Shown: one piece after another, positions 36,946 through 46,404 of the stretch
Numbering within the stretch: position 1 is the first letter of the stretch
Layout: every line of letters begins with the position of its first letter
DNA from: Nostoc punctiforme NIES-2108
GTDB lineage: Bacteria; Cyanobacteriota; Cyanobacteriia; Cyanobacteriales; Nostocaceae
Assembly: GCA_003326195.1 (NCBI GenBank)
Contig: LXQE01000085.1
Coordinates: 1 to 64,000 of the forward strand
Direction: 5' to 3'
DNA: 64,000 nucleotides
Program-made: the position numbers and the translations under genes
Notes under the pieces: model-generated
What the model was told of the DNA's origin: nothing
The model's input: only the letters and a program-made list of their open reading frames with translations
Database searches by the model: none

Positions 36946-37274
36946 TCCTTTAAAAAGTACACCCGACTTTAACCAGAGAAACTGGATTAGCTTTTAACTC
37001 TCTGGAATGTAAACATCTGCTATTGTATCCATCAGTGAGGATGTCGCTGGATAAGGTACGGTTACTGTTCGGCAAAATCTAGAAAATCTTCAAGCTCAAA
37101 AGAGTGATAACCGTAAAGTTAAGAACAATACTAATACCAATTTAATGTGAAGCTGCACTAAATGAGTAAGTCTCTATTCTTGGCGCTCTTGGCGTACTTG
37201 GCGGTTCGTTTAATATTCTGTGCATCTTCATACAGAATTGGTATAACAATTCTTGGTGACAGAAACTTTTAGGG
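36946..37274. other. Intergenic region before the DUF433 gene
   Basis: No gene supported. It includes TACCAATTTAATGTGAAG and TATACCAATTC-like spacer sequences common in Nostoc. No hairpin stood out. Confidence 0.35.
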
Positions 37275-37478
37275 TTATTTGATTGAAGCAAAAGTTGTAA
37301 TCGCCAAAATATCTTTAGATTCTAAATCGTCATAATCTTTCAATATTTCTTCAGTACTCATACCATAACTGAGCAGTTCCAAAATAAACTCAACTGGATA
37401 ACGAAGTCCTCGAATACAAGGTTTACCGTGGCAGATATCTGGATTATGAGTAATGCGTTGTAGAAGTGTGTCATTCAT
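37275..37478 (-). CDS. DUF433 family protein (antitoxin-like)
   Basis: A 67-residue protein with the DUF433 signature PDICHGKPCIRGLRYPVEFILELLSYGMS followed by EEILKDYDDLESKDILA (winged-helix type). DUF433 genes are often paired with a PIN-like toxin gene (DUF5615). No such partner is adjacent here, so it is an orphan antitoxin or has taken another role. A truncated ParD-like gene lies just upstream on the same strand. Confidence 0.75.
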   Translation of the reverse strand: MNDTLLQRITHNPDICHGKPCIRGLRYPVEFILELLSYGMSTEEILKDYDDLESKDILAITTFASIK

Positions 37479-37514
37479 AAAGATATATTCATAAATTATG
37501 ATGATATTTTTTTC

Positions 37515-37733
37515 TCATATTCTAATTTTAGATGCCAAATAACGACGACAAAAAAATAATTTTAGGATCGCAATTTCTCTTTGCAGTTCCTCAAACCGAC
37601 CCTTGTAAATACGTTCCCGTTCTTCTAACAGCCTAATACCAGCAAGAATCACTTCCTCATTTGAGGTGTACTTCCCGCTTGCAACTTGACCTTGAATGAA
37701 CTGCTCAAGCTCGGTTGTTAAGGAAATATTCAT
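37515..37733 (-). CDS. ParD-like antitoxin, probably truncated
   Basis: A 72-residue protein. MNISLTTELEQFIQGQVASG and YTSNEEVILAGIRLLEERER are the ribbon-helix-helix region of ParD-type antitoxins. The last 20 residues (ILKLFFCRRYLASKIRI) do not look like the usual toxin-binding tail, so a frameshift is likely after REIAI. No ParE toxin is adjacent. Possibly a relic of a toxin-antitoxin pair. Confidence 0.6.
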   Translation of the reverse strand: MNISLTTELEQFIQGQVASGKYTSNEEVILAGIRLLEERERIYKGRFEELQREIAILKLFFCRRYLASKIRI

Positions 37734-38004
37734 AAGTTACTACCATATTTTTGTTCTCATCTTCTAATTTTAGATGCGAACTAACAGCAGTCCATTGCGA
37801 TCGCACTAAGCTAGATGTTAAAACTTTGGATGTATTGACTTATACGCAAATTACCCCACTCCCACTGCGATCGCACACACTCAACCCTCTTCAAAATGCA
37901 CCAGAAGCGCGTTAAGCTGAATTAGAGTGGCAATTTATTGCGCTTTTTAATATGCAAATCTCTCTTCTTGTCAAATTTTAATTTTTCTGCTTGAGAAACC
38001 CGGA

Positions 38005-38727
38005 ATGCTAGACCGAATTTTTGATTACCTCGATTTTCATTTCAGCCTTGAAGCCCTTATAGTTCTGGTAATCCTGGTGCTTTTAGAGGCGCTATTATCT
38101 GCCGACAATGCCATCGCTCTCGCTGCGATCGCTAGGGGGCTGGAAGACAAAGAACTTGAGCGTAAAGCTTTGAACTTTGGTTTAGTCGTTGCTTATGTGC
38201 TGCGAATCTCCCTGATTCTTACTGCCACTTGGGTACAACAATTCTGGCAATTTGAATTATTGGGCGCTACTTATTTGCTGTGGTTGGTATTCCAACACTT
38301 TACCTCGGAAGAATCGAAGGACGATCACCATCACGGGCCGCGTTTTACTTCCTTGTTGCAAGCCATACCCGTAATTGCATTTACAGATTTGGCATTTTCT
38401 TTGGATAGCGTGACAACTGCGATCGCAGTTTCTCAAGAAAAATGGCTAGTGCTAACGGGTGCAACAATTGGTATTATTACGCTGCGATTCATGGCGGGAT
38501 TGTTTATCCGTTGGCTAGACGAATATGAAAACCTAGAAGACGCAGGCTATGTAACTGTAGCCTTGGTGGGTTTGCGCTTGTTGTTGAAAGTGGTGAACGA
38601 TAGTTTAGTTCCACCAGAATGGATCATGATTGCTGCCATCTTCCTGATTTTAGGTTGGGGATTTTCTAAGCGCGTTAGTACTGAATTATCCCAAGTAGAG
38701 CCGGAAAAGAGCGAAGCCTCTAAATAA
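38005..38727 (+). CDS. TerC-family integral membrane protein
   Basis: A 240-residue membrane protein with about seven helices. The acidic motifs LLSADNAIALAAIARGLE and FTDLAFSLDSVTTAIAVSQE are diagnostic of TerC, where the Asp residues probably bind metal ions. The bacterial family is linked to tellurite resistance and manganese export; the plant homologue is needed for thylakoid assembly. Monocistronic, convergent with ndk across a repeat-rich spacer. Confidence 0.9.
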   Translation: MLDRIFDYLDFHFSLEALIVLVILVLLEALLSADNAIALAAIARGLEDKELERKALNFGLVVAYVLRISLILTATWVQQFWQFELLGATYLLWLVFQHFTSEESKDDHHHGPRFTSLLQAIPVIAFTDLAFSLDSVTTAIAVSQEKWLVLTGATIGIITLRFMAGLFIRWLDEYENLEDAGYVTVALVGLRLLLKVVNDSLVPPEWIMIAAIFLILGWGFSKRVSTELSQVEPEKSEASK

Positions 38728-38737
38728 GAAGAGGGGA

Positions 38738-38813
38738 GAGGGAATAGGGTACAGGGTACAGGTACAGATCATTCCCTATACCCTGTAACCTGTCACCTGT
38801 AACCTCTCCCCTA
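38738..38813. repeat. STRR of the ACAGGGT/ACCTGTA type between convergent genes
   Basis: GGGTACAGGGTACAGGTACAG is followed by CCCTATACCCTGTAACCTGTC. The two halves are partly complementary and could fold into a long hairpin acting as a two-way terminator for terC and ndk. Confidence 0.65.
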
Positions 38814-38818
38814 ATGTC

Positions 38819-39268
38819 TTACTCGTGCAACCAAGGCGTTAAGTGTGGTTGCCAACTGACCAATTCTTCATCCTTAAACCATAAGGCTACTTCCTGTTGC
38901 GCGGTTTCTGGAGCATCAGAACCGTGGATTAAGTTGCGACCAATATTCAGTCCAAAATCGCCGCGAATCGTTCCTGGCTCTGCTGTTAAAGGGTTTGTCG
39001 CACCAATAATCTTTCTGGCAGATGCAATAACGCCATCACCTTCCCATACCATCGCCACCACTGGGCTAGAAGTGATAAATTCGACTAGACCACCAAAAAA
39101 GGGACGTTCTCGATGAACACCATAGTGTTGTTCAGCCAATTCCCGGCTGACTTTCAGTAACTTTAAACCAACTAGAGTAAAACCCTTGGTTTCAAAGCGA
39201 CGGATAATTTCCCCCACTAATCCCCGTTGGACTCCATCAGGCTTAATTGCTAAAAATGTACGCTCCAT
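38819..39268 (-). CDS. ndk: Nucleoside diphosphate kinase
   Basis: A 149-residue Ndk, full length. It moves the gamma phosphate from ATP to other nucleoside diphosphates through a phospho-histidine. The active-site segment [16 protein letters not shown] holds the catalytic histidine; [18 protein letters not shown] at the N-terminus and [20 protein letters not shown] are typical. Cytoplasmic, housekeeping. Minus strand, with STRR repeats upstream. Confidence 0.97.
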   Translation of the reverse strand: MERTFLAIKPDGVQRGLVGEIIRRFETKGFTLVGLKLLKVSRELAEQHYGVHRERPFFGGLVEFITSSPVVAMVWEGDGVIASARKIIGATNPLTAEPGTIRGDFGLNIGRNLIHGSDAPETAQQEVALWFKDEELVSWQPHLTPWLHE

Positions 39269-39299
39269 TGCTATCTCCCAAAGCTTAATAAAGTTTTTA

Positions 39300-39405
39300 T
39301 CTAGTCATTAGTCATTTGTCCTTTGTCGTCTTTTGTCTTGAATCCAAGGGTTTTCCACTAATGACCAATAACCAATGACTAATGACTAATGACTAATGAC
39401 ATACG
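39300..39405. repeat. STRR heptamer array between ndk and speA
   Basis: TAGTCAT / TTTGTCC on the left and CTAATGA / CCAATGA repeats on the right, about ten imperfect heptamers. The halves are complementary and could form a hairpin. The gene-regulatory meaning is unknown. Confidence 0.75.
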
Positions 39406-39516
39406 ACTCTTGACCAATCAGAGTTTATCTCAGAAATTATCTTTAGGTGCATATACGTTCCCAGATGAATGCGCTAAATTGTTAACTCGTGGGTGAAAAA
39501 CAGAGGTCAAGAAGAA

Positions 39517-41532
39517 ATGGGTGTTGAGTCAACTGCTACATCTGACGAGGTGGTACAAGTACCGTCCAATGGACAAAAAGAAGTGAAAAATCATAAGCAC
39601 AAAAAACTTTTACCACCGAGTCCTACCACAGGAGATTTACCTCGCTCCTGGAAAATTGAGGATAGCGAAGCCTTGTACCGTATTGAAGGATGGGGACAAC
39701 CTTATTTTTCCATTAGCGCTGCTGGTCACGTTACCGTGTCACCCAAGGGCGATCGCGGGGGATCTCTTGACTTGTTTGAATTGGTCAACTCCATGAAACA
39801 GCGCAACTTGGGACTTCCCATGTTGATTCGCTTTTCCGATATTTTGGAAGACCGGATTGAGCGGTTGAATGCTTGTTTTGCCAAAGCGATCGCTCGCTAC
39901 AATTACCCTGGTGTCTACCGTGGCGTGTTTCCCGTCAAATGCAATCAAGAACGGCATTTGATTGAGGATTTAGTGAAATTTGGCAAACCCCATCAGTTTG
40001 GTTTAGAAGCCGGTTCCAAGCCAGAATTAATGATTGCTCTAGCTGTGTTGGATACACCAGGAGCATTGTTAGTTTGCAACGGTTACAAAGACCGAGAATA
40101 CATCGAAACGGCGATGTTAGCCCAAAGACTAGGGCAAACACCAATCATCGTCTTAGAACAGATTGAAGAAGTTGATTTGGTGATAGATGCCAATCGCCAA
40201 TTAGGTATTAAGCCGATATTAGGTGTTCGTGCTAAACTCAGTACCCAAGGCATGGGACGTTGGGGAGCCTCTAGTGGTGATCGCGCTAAATTTGGTTTGA
40301 CAATGCCTGAAGTAATCGAGGCTGTTGACAAATTACGGGAAGCTAACCTGCTCGATTCTTTGCAGTTGATGCACTTCCACATCGGCTCACAAATCTCTGC
40401 CATTAATGTGATTAAAGATGCTATCCAAGAAGCCAGCCGCATTTATGTAGAATTGGCAATGCTGGGAGCAGATATGAAATACCTTGATGTTGGTGGTGGC
40501 TTGGGTGTGGATTATGATGGCTCCCAAACCAACTTCTATGCATCGAAAAATTACAACATGCAGAACTATGCCAACGACATCGTGGCAGAGTTAAAAGATA
40601 CCTGTGCAGAGCGGCAGATTCCCGTACCAACACTGATTAGTGAAAGTGGACGAGCGATCGCTTCCCATCAGTCGGTGCTGATTTTTGATGTTCTCAGTAC
40701 TAGTGATGTCCCTCTCGACAACCCAGAACCTCCACAAGAGGGAGAATCCCCGATTATTAATTATCTTTGGGAAACTTACCAATCCATCAACAAAGAGAAT
40801 TATCAGGAGTTCTACCATGACGCTGCACAATTCAAAGAAGAAGCCATCAGCCGCTTCAACTTAGGAATTTTACGCCTCAGAGAACGAGCTAAGGCCGAAC
40901 GCCTCTACTGGGCTTGTTGCCAAAAAATTCTTACCATCACTAGACAGCAAGAATACGTACCCGATGAACTGGAAGACCTAGAAAAAATCATGGCTTCCAT
41001 CTACTACGTGAATATGTCAGTGTTCCAATCAGCACCAGATTGCTGGGCGATCGATCAACTATTTCCGATCATGCCAATCCACCGCTTAGATGAAGAACCA
41101 ACACGGCGGGGAATTTTGGCAGACCTCACCTGCGACAGTGATGGCAAAATCGACCGATTTATTGACCTGCGCGATGTCAAGTCGGTTTTAGAACTACACA
41201 CCCATAAGCCCGGACAACCCTATTATTTGGGAATGTTCTTGAATGGAGCTTACCAGGAAATCATGGGCAATTTGCACAACCTGTTTGGCGACACCAACGC
41301 TGTTCACATCCAATTAACCCCCAAAGGCTACCAAATTGAACACATTGTCAAAGGTGACACCATGAGCGAAGTAGTTAGCTACGTCCAGTATGACTCCGAA
41401 GATATGGTGGAAAACATTCGCCAGCGTTGCGAGAAAGCATTAGAAGAAAATCGCATCACCCTAGCAGAATCTCAACGACTACTGCAAACCTACGAGCAGA
41501 GTCTGAGAAGATATACGTACTTAAATAGTTAG
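39517..41532 (+). CDS. speA: Biosynthetic arginine decarboxylase
   Basis: A PLP enzyme of about 671 residues (fold III) that makes agmatine and carbon dioxide from arginine, the first step of polyamine synthesis. YPGVYRGVFPVKCNQERHLIED carries the PLP lysine. GVRAKLSTQGMGRWGASSGDRAKFGL and MKYLDVGGGLGVDYDGS are SpeA motifs, and the length is right. The frame is open from a GTG at 39493; I prefer the ATG at 39517. Cyanobacteria carry this enzyme as their main polyamine route. Monocistronic. Confidence 0.95.
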   Translation: MGVESTATSDEVVQVPSNGQKEVKNHKHKKLLPPSPTTGDLPRSWKIEDSEALYRIEGWGQPYFSISAAGHVTVSPKGDRGGSLDLFELVNSMKQRNLGLPMLIRFSDILEDRIERLNACFAKAIARYNYPGVYRGVFPVKCNQERHLIEDLVKFGKPHQFGLEAGSKPELMIALAVLDTPGALLVCNGYKDREYIETAMLAQRLGQTPIIVLEQIEEVDLVIDANRQLGIKPILGVRAKLSTQGMGRWGASSGDRAKFGLTMPEVIEAVDKLREANLLDSLQLMHFHIGSQISAINVIKDAIQEASRIYVELAMLGADMKYLDVGGGLGVDYDGSQTNFYASKNYNMQNYANDIVAELKDTCAERQIPVPTLISESGRAIASHQSVLIFDVLSTSDVPLDNPEPPQEGESPIINYLWETYQSINKENYQEFYHDAAQFKEEAISRFNLGILRLRERAKAERLYWACCQKILTITRQQEYVPDELEDLEKIMASIYYVNMSVFQSAPDCWAIDQLFPIMPIHRLDEEPTRRGILADLTCDSDGKIDRFIDLRDVKSVLELHTHKPGQPYYLGMFLNGAYQEIMGNLHNLFGDTNAVHIQLTPKGYQIEHIVKGDTMSEVVSYVQYDSEDMVENIRQRCEKALEENRITLAESQRLLQTYEQSLRRYTYLNS

Positions 41533-41534
41533 GG

Positions 41535-41597
41535 TAGAGGTTACAGGGTATAGGTTACAGATTTATTTCCTGTTCCCTATTCCCTATTCCCTATTCC
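41535..41597. repeat. STRR with TTCCCTA units between convergent genes
   Basis: GGTTACAGGGTATAGGTTACAG followed by four TTCCCTA heptamers. It lies between the speA stop and the stop of the convergent sugar nucleotidyltransferase gene, where it may act as a terminator. Confidence 0.65.
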
Positions 41598-42767
41598 CTA
41601 ATTTACGTTCGTCCCCAACAATTCCTCTATTGCTTGTCGCTCAACAGGGGTATGTGATGGTGGTGTCTGACGAGCATCAGTAATCAGCCAGTCTAAAGCA
41701 GCAGCTTGAACATCGATCGCAGCGCCAGTTTTATCTACGCAATAACGTCCAAATACTAGCTTATCGACTAACCGGACTCCAGGACCCAGGCGCGACCATT
41801 CAAAAATCACGCTATTTTCTACTGTTGCGCCACTACAAATCCAACAATTGGGGCCAATCATTGCTGGGCCGACAATTTTAGCTCCGTCTTCGATTCTCGT
41901 CATCCCGCCAATATAAACGGGGCCTGTGATATCTACTTTGTCCCAATTTACGGCGACATTTAAGCCAGTGTAGATACCGGGGGCGACTTCATGACCAGGA
42001 ATTTGCACATTTTTGATTTCACCCAGTAGCACACCGCGAATCGCCCGCCAATAGTCTGGGACTTTACCAATATCTACCCATTCAAAGTCCATAGGAATGG
42101 CATAAAAGGGGGCTTTGATTTCTACTAATTTGGGAAACAATTGGCTACCAATGTCATATTCCACGCCAGAGGGGATATAATCAAAAACTTCTGGCTCAAA
42201 GATATAAATACCTGTGTTGATGTTGGTGCTGAGGGCTTCTTCAGTTGAAGGTTTTTCTTGGAAAGCTTTGACACGACCCTCTTCGTCAGTCACAACCACA
42301 CCATAGCTCGAAACTTCTTCCTTGGGGACAGATTTAGTGATAATGGTAGCGATCGCTCCTTTGGATTTATGCCATTTAACAGCCGCAGTTAAATCCAAGT
42401 CAATTAAAGCATCACCGCACAAAACCACGAAGGTATCATCAAAAAACGGTGAGAAGTCTTGGATGCGCCGCATCCCTCCAGCTGAACCTATCGCTTCGCC
42501 TACCAGTTTACCGTCGTCATCAATTTTTCCTTCAAACGAATAGGCAATCTGCACCCCAAAACGCTGACCATCACGGAAATAGTTTTCTATTTCCTCAGCC
42601 AAATGACTAACATTGACTAGAATCTGGTCAAATCCATGATGGCGTAACAGTTCCAGCAAGAACTCCATCACTGGCTTTTGCAGGATGGGCATCATCGGCT
42701 TGGGCATAGTGTACGTAATCGGACGCACGCGAGTACCCTTGCCAGCCGCGAGAATCATCGCTTTCAT
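41598..42767 (-). CDS. Sugar nucleotidyltransferase with left-handed beta-helix
   Basis: A 389-residue NDP-sugar pyrophosphorylase. Residues 1-235 are the nucleotidyltransferase domain, with MILAAGKGTRVRPITYTMPK as the signature. Residues about 260-345 hold hexapeptide repeats (IYTGLNVAVNWDKVDITGPV, IGPNCWICSGATVEN). The pattern fits mannose-1-phosphate guanylyltransferase or glucose-1-phosphate nucleotidyltransferases. The exact sugar and nucleotide cannot be told. It lacks the C-terminal phosphomannomutase-like domain of some longer cyanobacterial homologues. It supplies activated sugars for polysaccharides such as those of the 8-14 kb cluster. Confidence 0.88.
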   Translation of the reverse strand: MKAMILAAGKGTRVRPITYTMPKPMMPILQKPVMEFLLELLRHHGFDQILVNVSHLAEEIENYFRDGQRFGVQIAYSFEGKIDDDGKLVGEAIGSAGGMRRIQDFSPFFDDTFVVLCGDALIDLDLTAAVKWHKSKGAIATIITKSVPKEEVSSYGVVVTDEEGRVKAFQEKPSTEEALSTNINTGIYIFEPEVFDYIPSGVEYDIGSQLFPKLVEIKAPFYAIPMDFEWVDIGKVPDYWRAIRGVLLGEIKNVQIPGHEVAPGIYTGLNVAVNWDKVDITGPVYIGGMTRIEDGAKIVGPAMIGPNCWICSGATVENSVIFEWSRLGPGVRLVDKLVFGRYCVDKTGAAIDVQAAALDWLITDARQTPPSHTPVERQAIEELLGTNVN

Positions 42768-43100
42768 AAAAATTTATTCCTCAACCACAAGCCAGTTTAC
42801 TTTCATCGAGTGATACTTAATCATCAGTTTTTATTTCTGCTCTAAGTCATCCCCCAGAATAGGGATAACAGGAATTTAGTGGTTATTACAACCATCGGTA
42901 TACTTAGATGACAAGCGATCGCTTATCTTTTCAATTTACTCGGATTTTGGGGCTGAATCAAAAATCTATGACAATGTAGGAAGCCGCTATGCTAAAAGCT
43001 AGGAAGAAAACCCCATAAATAAATTCCTATTTTTCTAATAGCGAATGGACTCAAAAAAACTCTGCGCTATACTTTGCACGACGGCAGCCGTTACAACGGT
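42768..43100. other. Intergenic region upstream of the nucleotidyltransferase
   Basis: No gene found. It should hold the promoter of the minus-strand nucleotidyltransferase gene, but no clear motif was identified. It runs into the hairpin repeat at 43101. Confidence 0.35.
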
Positions 43101-43165
43101 GAGGCAGCGCGGTCTTGGGGGTTCTCCCCGCGGGTGCCGTGGAAACCCCCGCAACGCGCTGCCTC
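43101..43165. repeat. GC-rich dispersed hairpin repeat
   Basis: GAGGCAGCGCG (43101-43111) and CGCGCTGCCTC (43155-43165) are perfect 11-bp inverted arms. Inside are GGGGGTT and AACCCCC, giving a second stem. This intergenic repeat type is common in Nostoc genomes. Confidence 0.8.
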
Positions 43166-43213
43166 CCCTCTGCGTTTAAACTTAAACTCTCAATTCGCCA
43201 CGAATTTACGGAC

Positions 43214-44044
43214 TTAGTTCATCGGATTCTCAAAAGGTTTGCCGATATTAGCTGAATCTCTAATTAAGCGAATTTTAATTTCATGATAAAAGTCCTCTTG
43301 AAATAGCTCTACTTTCGATTGAGCCGAGAGTAATAGTAGTGCCCAGAAAACGCTAACTAGGTTACTGTGTTCAGACTCATGTCCAGACCCACTTTGCTTG
43401 AAAAGCTTTGTCTTAGTCCACAATTCTACAAGTTGTTCTAAATTCACCCAATTTTGTTCTAAACTTAACTCTCTTGTCGACAATTTCAACACCTGCTCTA
43501 GTTCCCCAGCGACTTCTGTCAGATTTTCCTGGTGAGCTAACTCCAGCGCCTCCCGCATACTTTGGACGCTAGGTTGACGCCTGGGACGGATAGGTTTGCT
43601 AACTTTTTCTACCAACTTCAGTTGGTTAGCCATAATCTGCAATTGCTCGATTAACTCTTGCAGAGTCACCCGGCGCTTTGGTGGCGGCATTGCCGCTGGA
43701 CGACGACGCAATTGCCGTTCTAATGGTAGACGATGAGCCTGATGTAATACACCGTCTTCACCTTCCAACAGGGCATCATCTTCTAAACCATCTTGTGCAT
43801 CTCCTATTGTTGACAATTGCATCAAGGTATTGGCTTTGAACAATACCAGCATTGATGCTGATAAAAATGCCTGTCCAGATTGAGACAAGTCCGCTTCATA
43901 GCCTCTTGTTATTGCCCCAGGTGCCATCAGTTCTAAATAGCGGTCAATCACCTCAATCACTTGGACATCCCAAGGATCAATTTCCCCCTGCTCGGCTTGA
44001 TAAATCAAAAATGTGATTGTTTCTAACAGCTCGGAAGCTTCCAT
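43214..44044 (-). CDS. scpA: Segregation and condensation protein A
   Basis: A 276-residue kleisin. ScpA links the heads of SMC in the chromosome-condensation complex with ScpB. The N-terminal LLETITFLIYQAEQGEIDPWDVQVIEVIDRYLELM and the inner SASMLVLFKANTLM are the diagnostic kleisin segments; the C-terminal winged helix (VFWALLLLSAQSKVELFQED) binds the other SMC head. The middle is basic and Pro-rich. I start at ATG 44044, one codon after a TTG. scpB and smc are not in this window. Confidence 0.93.
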   Translation of the reverse strand: MEASELLETITFLIYQAEQGEIDPWDVQVIEVIDRYLELMAPGAITRGYEADLSQSGQAFLSASMLVLFKANTLMQLSTIGDAQDGLEDDALLEGEDGVLHQAHRLPLERQLRRRPAAMPPPKRRVTLQELIEQLQIMANQLKLVEKVSKPIRPRRQPSVQSMREALELAHQENLTEVAGELEQVLKLSTRELSLEQNWVNLEQLVELWTKTKLFKQSGSGHESEHSNLVSVFWALLLLSAQSKVELFQEDFYHEIKIRLIRDSANIGKPFENPMN

Positions 44045-44364
44045 CAACAGGTTCTAAGTTAATTAATCAGAATCAAAAGACTGTAAATTCAACACTCAAC
44101 TAATTGACTATTGGCAAAGCGTTTACTGTATATATTCGCTTGCGCTTCTTTTATTCAGAAATTGCCTGCTGGCAGTATCCTCTAAAATTTGTAATTGATC
44201 ACCATTGTGAATTGTGATATTAGATTGTGCAACTTTTGAGTTGGGCATTCGACATGGAGAAGAGACAAGGTAGACAAGGAAAAGAGAGAAGACAAGGGAG
44301 AAACTTGTTCAATAATTCTCCCTTGTCCCCTTGTCCCCCTTGTTCCCTTGTCTCCCCTGCCCTC
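44045..44364. other. Intergenic region between scpA and the AI-2E permease
   Basis: No supported gene. It has two related tracts, GAAGAGACAAGGTAGACAAGG-like and CCCTTGTCCCCTTGTCCC-like, complementary to each other (44252-44360), an STRR-type array that could form a terminator hairpin. Confidence 0.5.
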
Positions 44365-45450
44365 TTAATCAGGAGGCGGATCATGGGCAATAGTGACAGT
44401 TGAGACAAAATCACTCGGCTTGCCGCTCTTAATAGCATCGAAAGTGCCCTTAATAGTACCAGCAATTGGAACAGCAACAAGTGTCCCCAACAAACCAGCA
44501 ATCTCAAATCCCATCAAAATAGCTACAAAAATCCAGATGGGATTCAGTCCGATAAAATTGCCGAGTAACCTGGGAGCTAACAGGTTATCTTTAAGCTGCT
44601 GCATGAGAATCGCCGCTATGGCAACTTGAACTGCTAACCACCAATTTTGCAGCAGCACTAAAATCGTCACCAGACCAATACCCAGAGACGCCCCAATAAA
44701 GGGAATGAGTTCTGAGATACCGATTAATATGGCAAACAACAGGGCAAAAGGCACCTTCATTACTAAGAAAATTGGCGTCAGGGTTAGCACCATGAACAAT
44801 CCTAGTAACAACTGGCTGAGGAAGAAGTTTTGAAAATTTAGGCGCAAGGATGCGCTAAGGGGATCTCCAATGTTAGAGGGCAAAAGATTGATCAGACCAT
44901 GCCAGACGCGATCGCCATATAAAAGCATATAAAATGCAAGCACGATAACTAATACTACGTCAAGTAATCCTGACAGTAGTGTGCCAGCAAATCCCACTGC
45001 CCCAGAAGCTAGCTGTTGCACCACACTCTGAATGTTGGCATTGATTTGACTGCTCACAACCCTTAGATCGATTGGCAAACGTCGTTGCTTTGCCAACATC
45101 TCAAACTGCTCTAGGTTTGCTTGACTGGCGGTTAACCAATCAGGGATCTTATTTAACAGTTGAATTGTTTGGTCAATAATCAACGGTACTAGGGTGACGC
45201 CCAAAATCCCAAGCAGGGTTAATGTTGCCAGTAAAACTATGATCACCGCCTGAGTACGGGTGATCTGAGCACGTTCAAAGAACTTAACCGGGTAATTTAA
45301 GAGAAAGGCCAAAATCGTCGCAATACTCAATACAGTAAGAGGATGCTGGAAATAGCGAAAAAGCACAGACAGCAACCAGACATTAAGAGCGATAATGGGA
45401 CCGCTCAGACCATAAATTAACAAGCGTTGAAGGGAGGCTGAACGGCGCAT
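44365..45450 (-). CDS. AI-2E family transporter (PerM/UPF0118)
   Basis: A 361-residue membrane protein with seven to eight helices. It has the AI-2E/PerM architecture of N-terminal helices, a soluble loop (residues about 100-150) and the conserved C-terminal NLLAPRLLGNFIGLNPIWIFVAILMGFEIAGLLG. ISELIPFIGASLGIG is a further family motif. Members export autoinducer-2 or act as sodium/proton exchangers; the substrate here is unknown. ATG at 45450 preferred over an upstream TTG. Confidence 0.88.
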   Translation of the reverse strand: MRRSASLQRLLIYGLSGPIIALNVWLLSVLFRYFQHPLTVLSIATILAFLLNYPVKFFERAQITRTQAVIIVLLATLTLLGILGVTLVPLIIDQTIQLLNKIPDWLTASQANLEQFEMLAKQRRLPIDLRVVSSQINANIQSVVQQLASGAVGFAGTLLSGLLDVVLVIVLAFYMLLYGDRVWHGLINLLPSNIGDPLSASLRLNFQNFFLSQLLLGLFMVLTLTPIFLVMKVPFALLFAILIGISELIPFIGASLGIGLVTILVLLQNWWLAVQVAIAAILMQQLKDNLLAPRLLGNFIGLNPIWIFVAILMGFEIAGLLGTLVAVPIAGTIKGTFDAIKSGKPSDFVSTVTIAHDPPPD

Positions 45451-45577
45451 TTGACGCAACCTATTTTAGATATTTATTCAGAGAATTTGTAAAATTCTTG
45501 ATGGCACTGATTATCATCATAGATATTTTTGACAAAGATATATATAAGCGTATCTGATAGCAAGGAAACAAATCACA

Positions 45578-46222
45578 ATGGACAAAACGGTAGCTGACCT
45601 TCGCAAAGACTACACCTTGGAAGGTTTAAGCGAACTTGAAGTAGAACTTAATCCTTTTATCCAATTTAAAAAATGGTTCGATCAGGCACTAGCAGCACAA
45701 CTCCCCGAACCCAATGCCATGACTATTGCTACAGCCACACCAGACGGTAAGCCCTCAGCCAGAATGGTGCTGCTCAAGGATTTTGATGAACGGGGCTTTG
45801 CCTTCTTCACAAACTACAACAGCCACAAAGCACAACAACTGGCTGAAAATCCCCAGGCGGCTTTAGTCTTTTGGTGGGCAGAACTGGAACGTCAAGTCAG
45901 AATTTCGGGGTATGTGGAGAAAGTTTCCGAAACTGAATCTGATCAGTATTTTGAAAGTCGCCCTGCCAAAAGTCGCTTGGGTGCGTGGGTATCTAATCAA
46001 AGCGAGGTGATAGAAAGCCGAGAAGTTCTTGAGCGACGCGTGCAGGAATTCCAGAGCAAATATGAAAATCAGGAGATTCCTCGACCCCCTCATTGGGGAG
46101 GCTTACGAGTGATCCCTACAGAAATTGAATTTTGGCAAGGACGCCCTAGCCGTCTGCACGATCGCTTACTCTATAGCCGTTTAGATAATAGCACTTGGAA
46201 AATTGAGCGATTGTCACCCTGA
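45578..46222 (+). CDS. pdxH: Pyridoxamine 5'-phosphate oxidase
   Basis: A 214-residue FMN enzyme that oxidises pyridoxine or pyridoxamine phosphate to the active cofactor pyridoxal phosphate. FMN-binding [41 protein letters not shown] and [28 protein letters not shown] are the classic motifs, each seen in full in the frame. Homodimeric, cytoplasmic. Full length. Confidence 0.96.
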   Translation: MDKTVADLRKDYTLEGLSELEVELNPFIQFKKWFDQALAAQLPEPNAMTIATATPDGKPSARMVLLKDFDERGFAFFTNYNSHKAQQLAENPQAALVFWWAELERQVRISGYVEKVSETESDQYFESRPAKSRLGAWVSNQSEVIESREVLERRVQEFQSKYENQEIPRPPHWGGLRVIPTEIEFWQGRPSRLHDRLLYSRLDNSTWKIERLSP

Positions 46223-46225
46223 AGA

Positions 46226-46395
46226 AGGGTAGGGGGCAGGGGGCAGGGGGCAGGGGGCAGGAGGCAGGGGGCAGGAGGCAGGGGAGCAGGGGGAGCAGGG
46301 GAAGAAGAATCTATAACCAATGCCCAATGCCCCATACCCAATGCCCCATACCCAATGCCCCATACCCAATGCCCCATACCCAATGCCCAATGCCC
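46226..46395. repeat. GGGGCAG and CCCAATGCCCCATA tandem repeats
   Basis: About ten GGGGCAG-like heptamers (46226-46300) are followed by a 14-bp unit CCCAATGCCCCATA repeated about five times (46316-46394). The two parts are partly complementary. It lies between convergent genes and is a typical expanding STRR. Confidence 0.85.
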
Positions 46396-46404
46396 CGCAT
46401 CACA

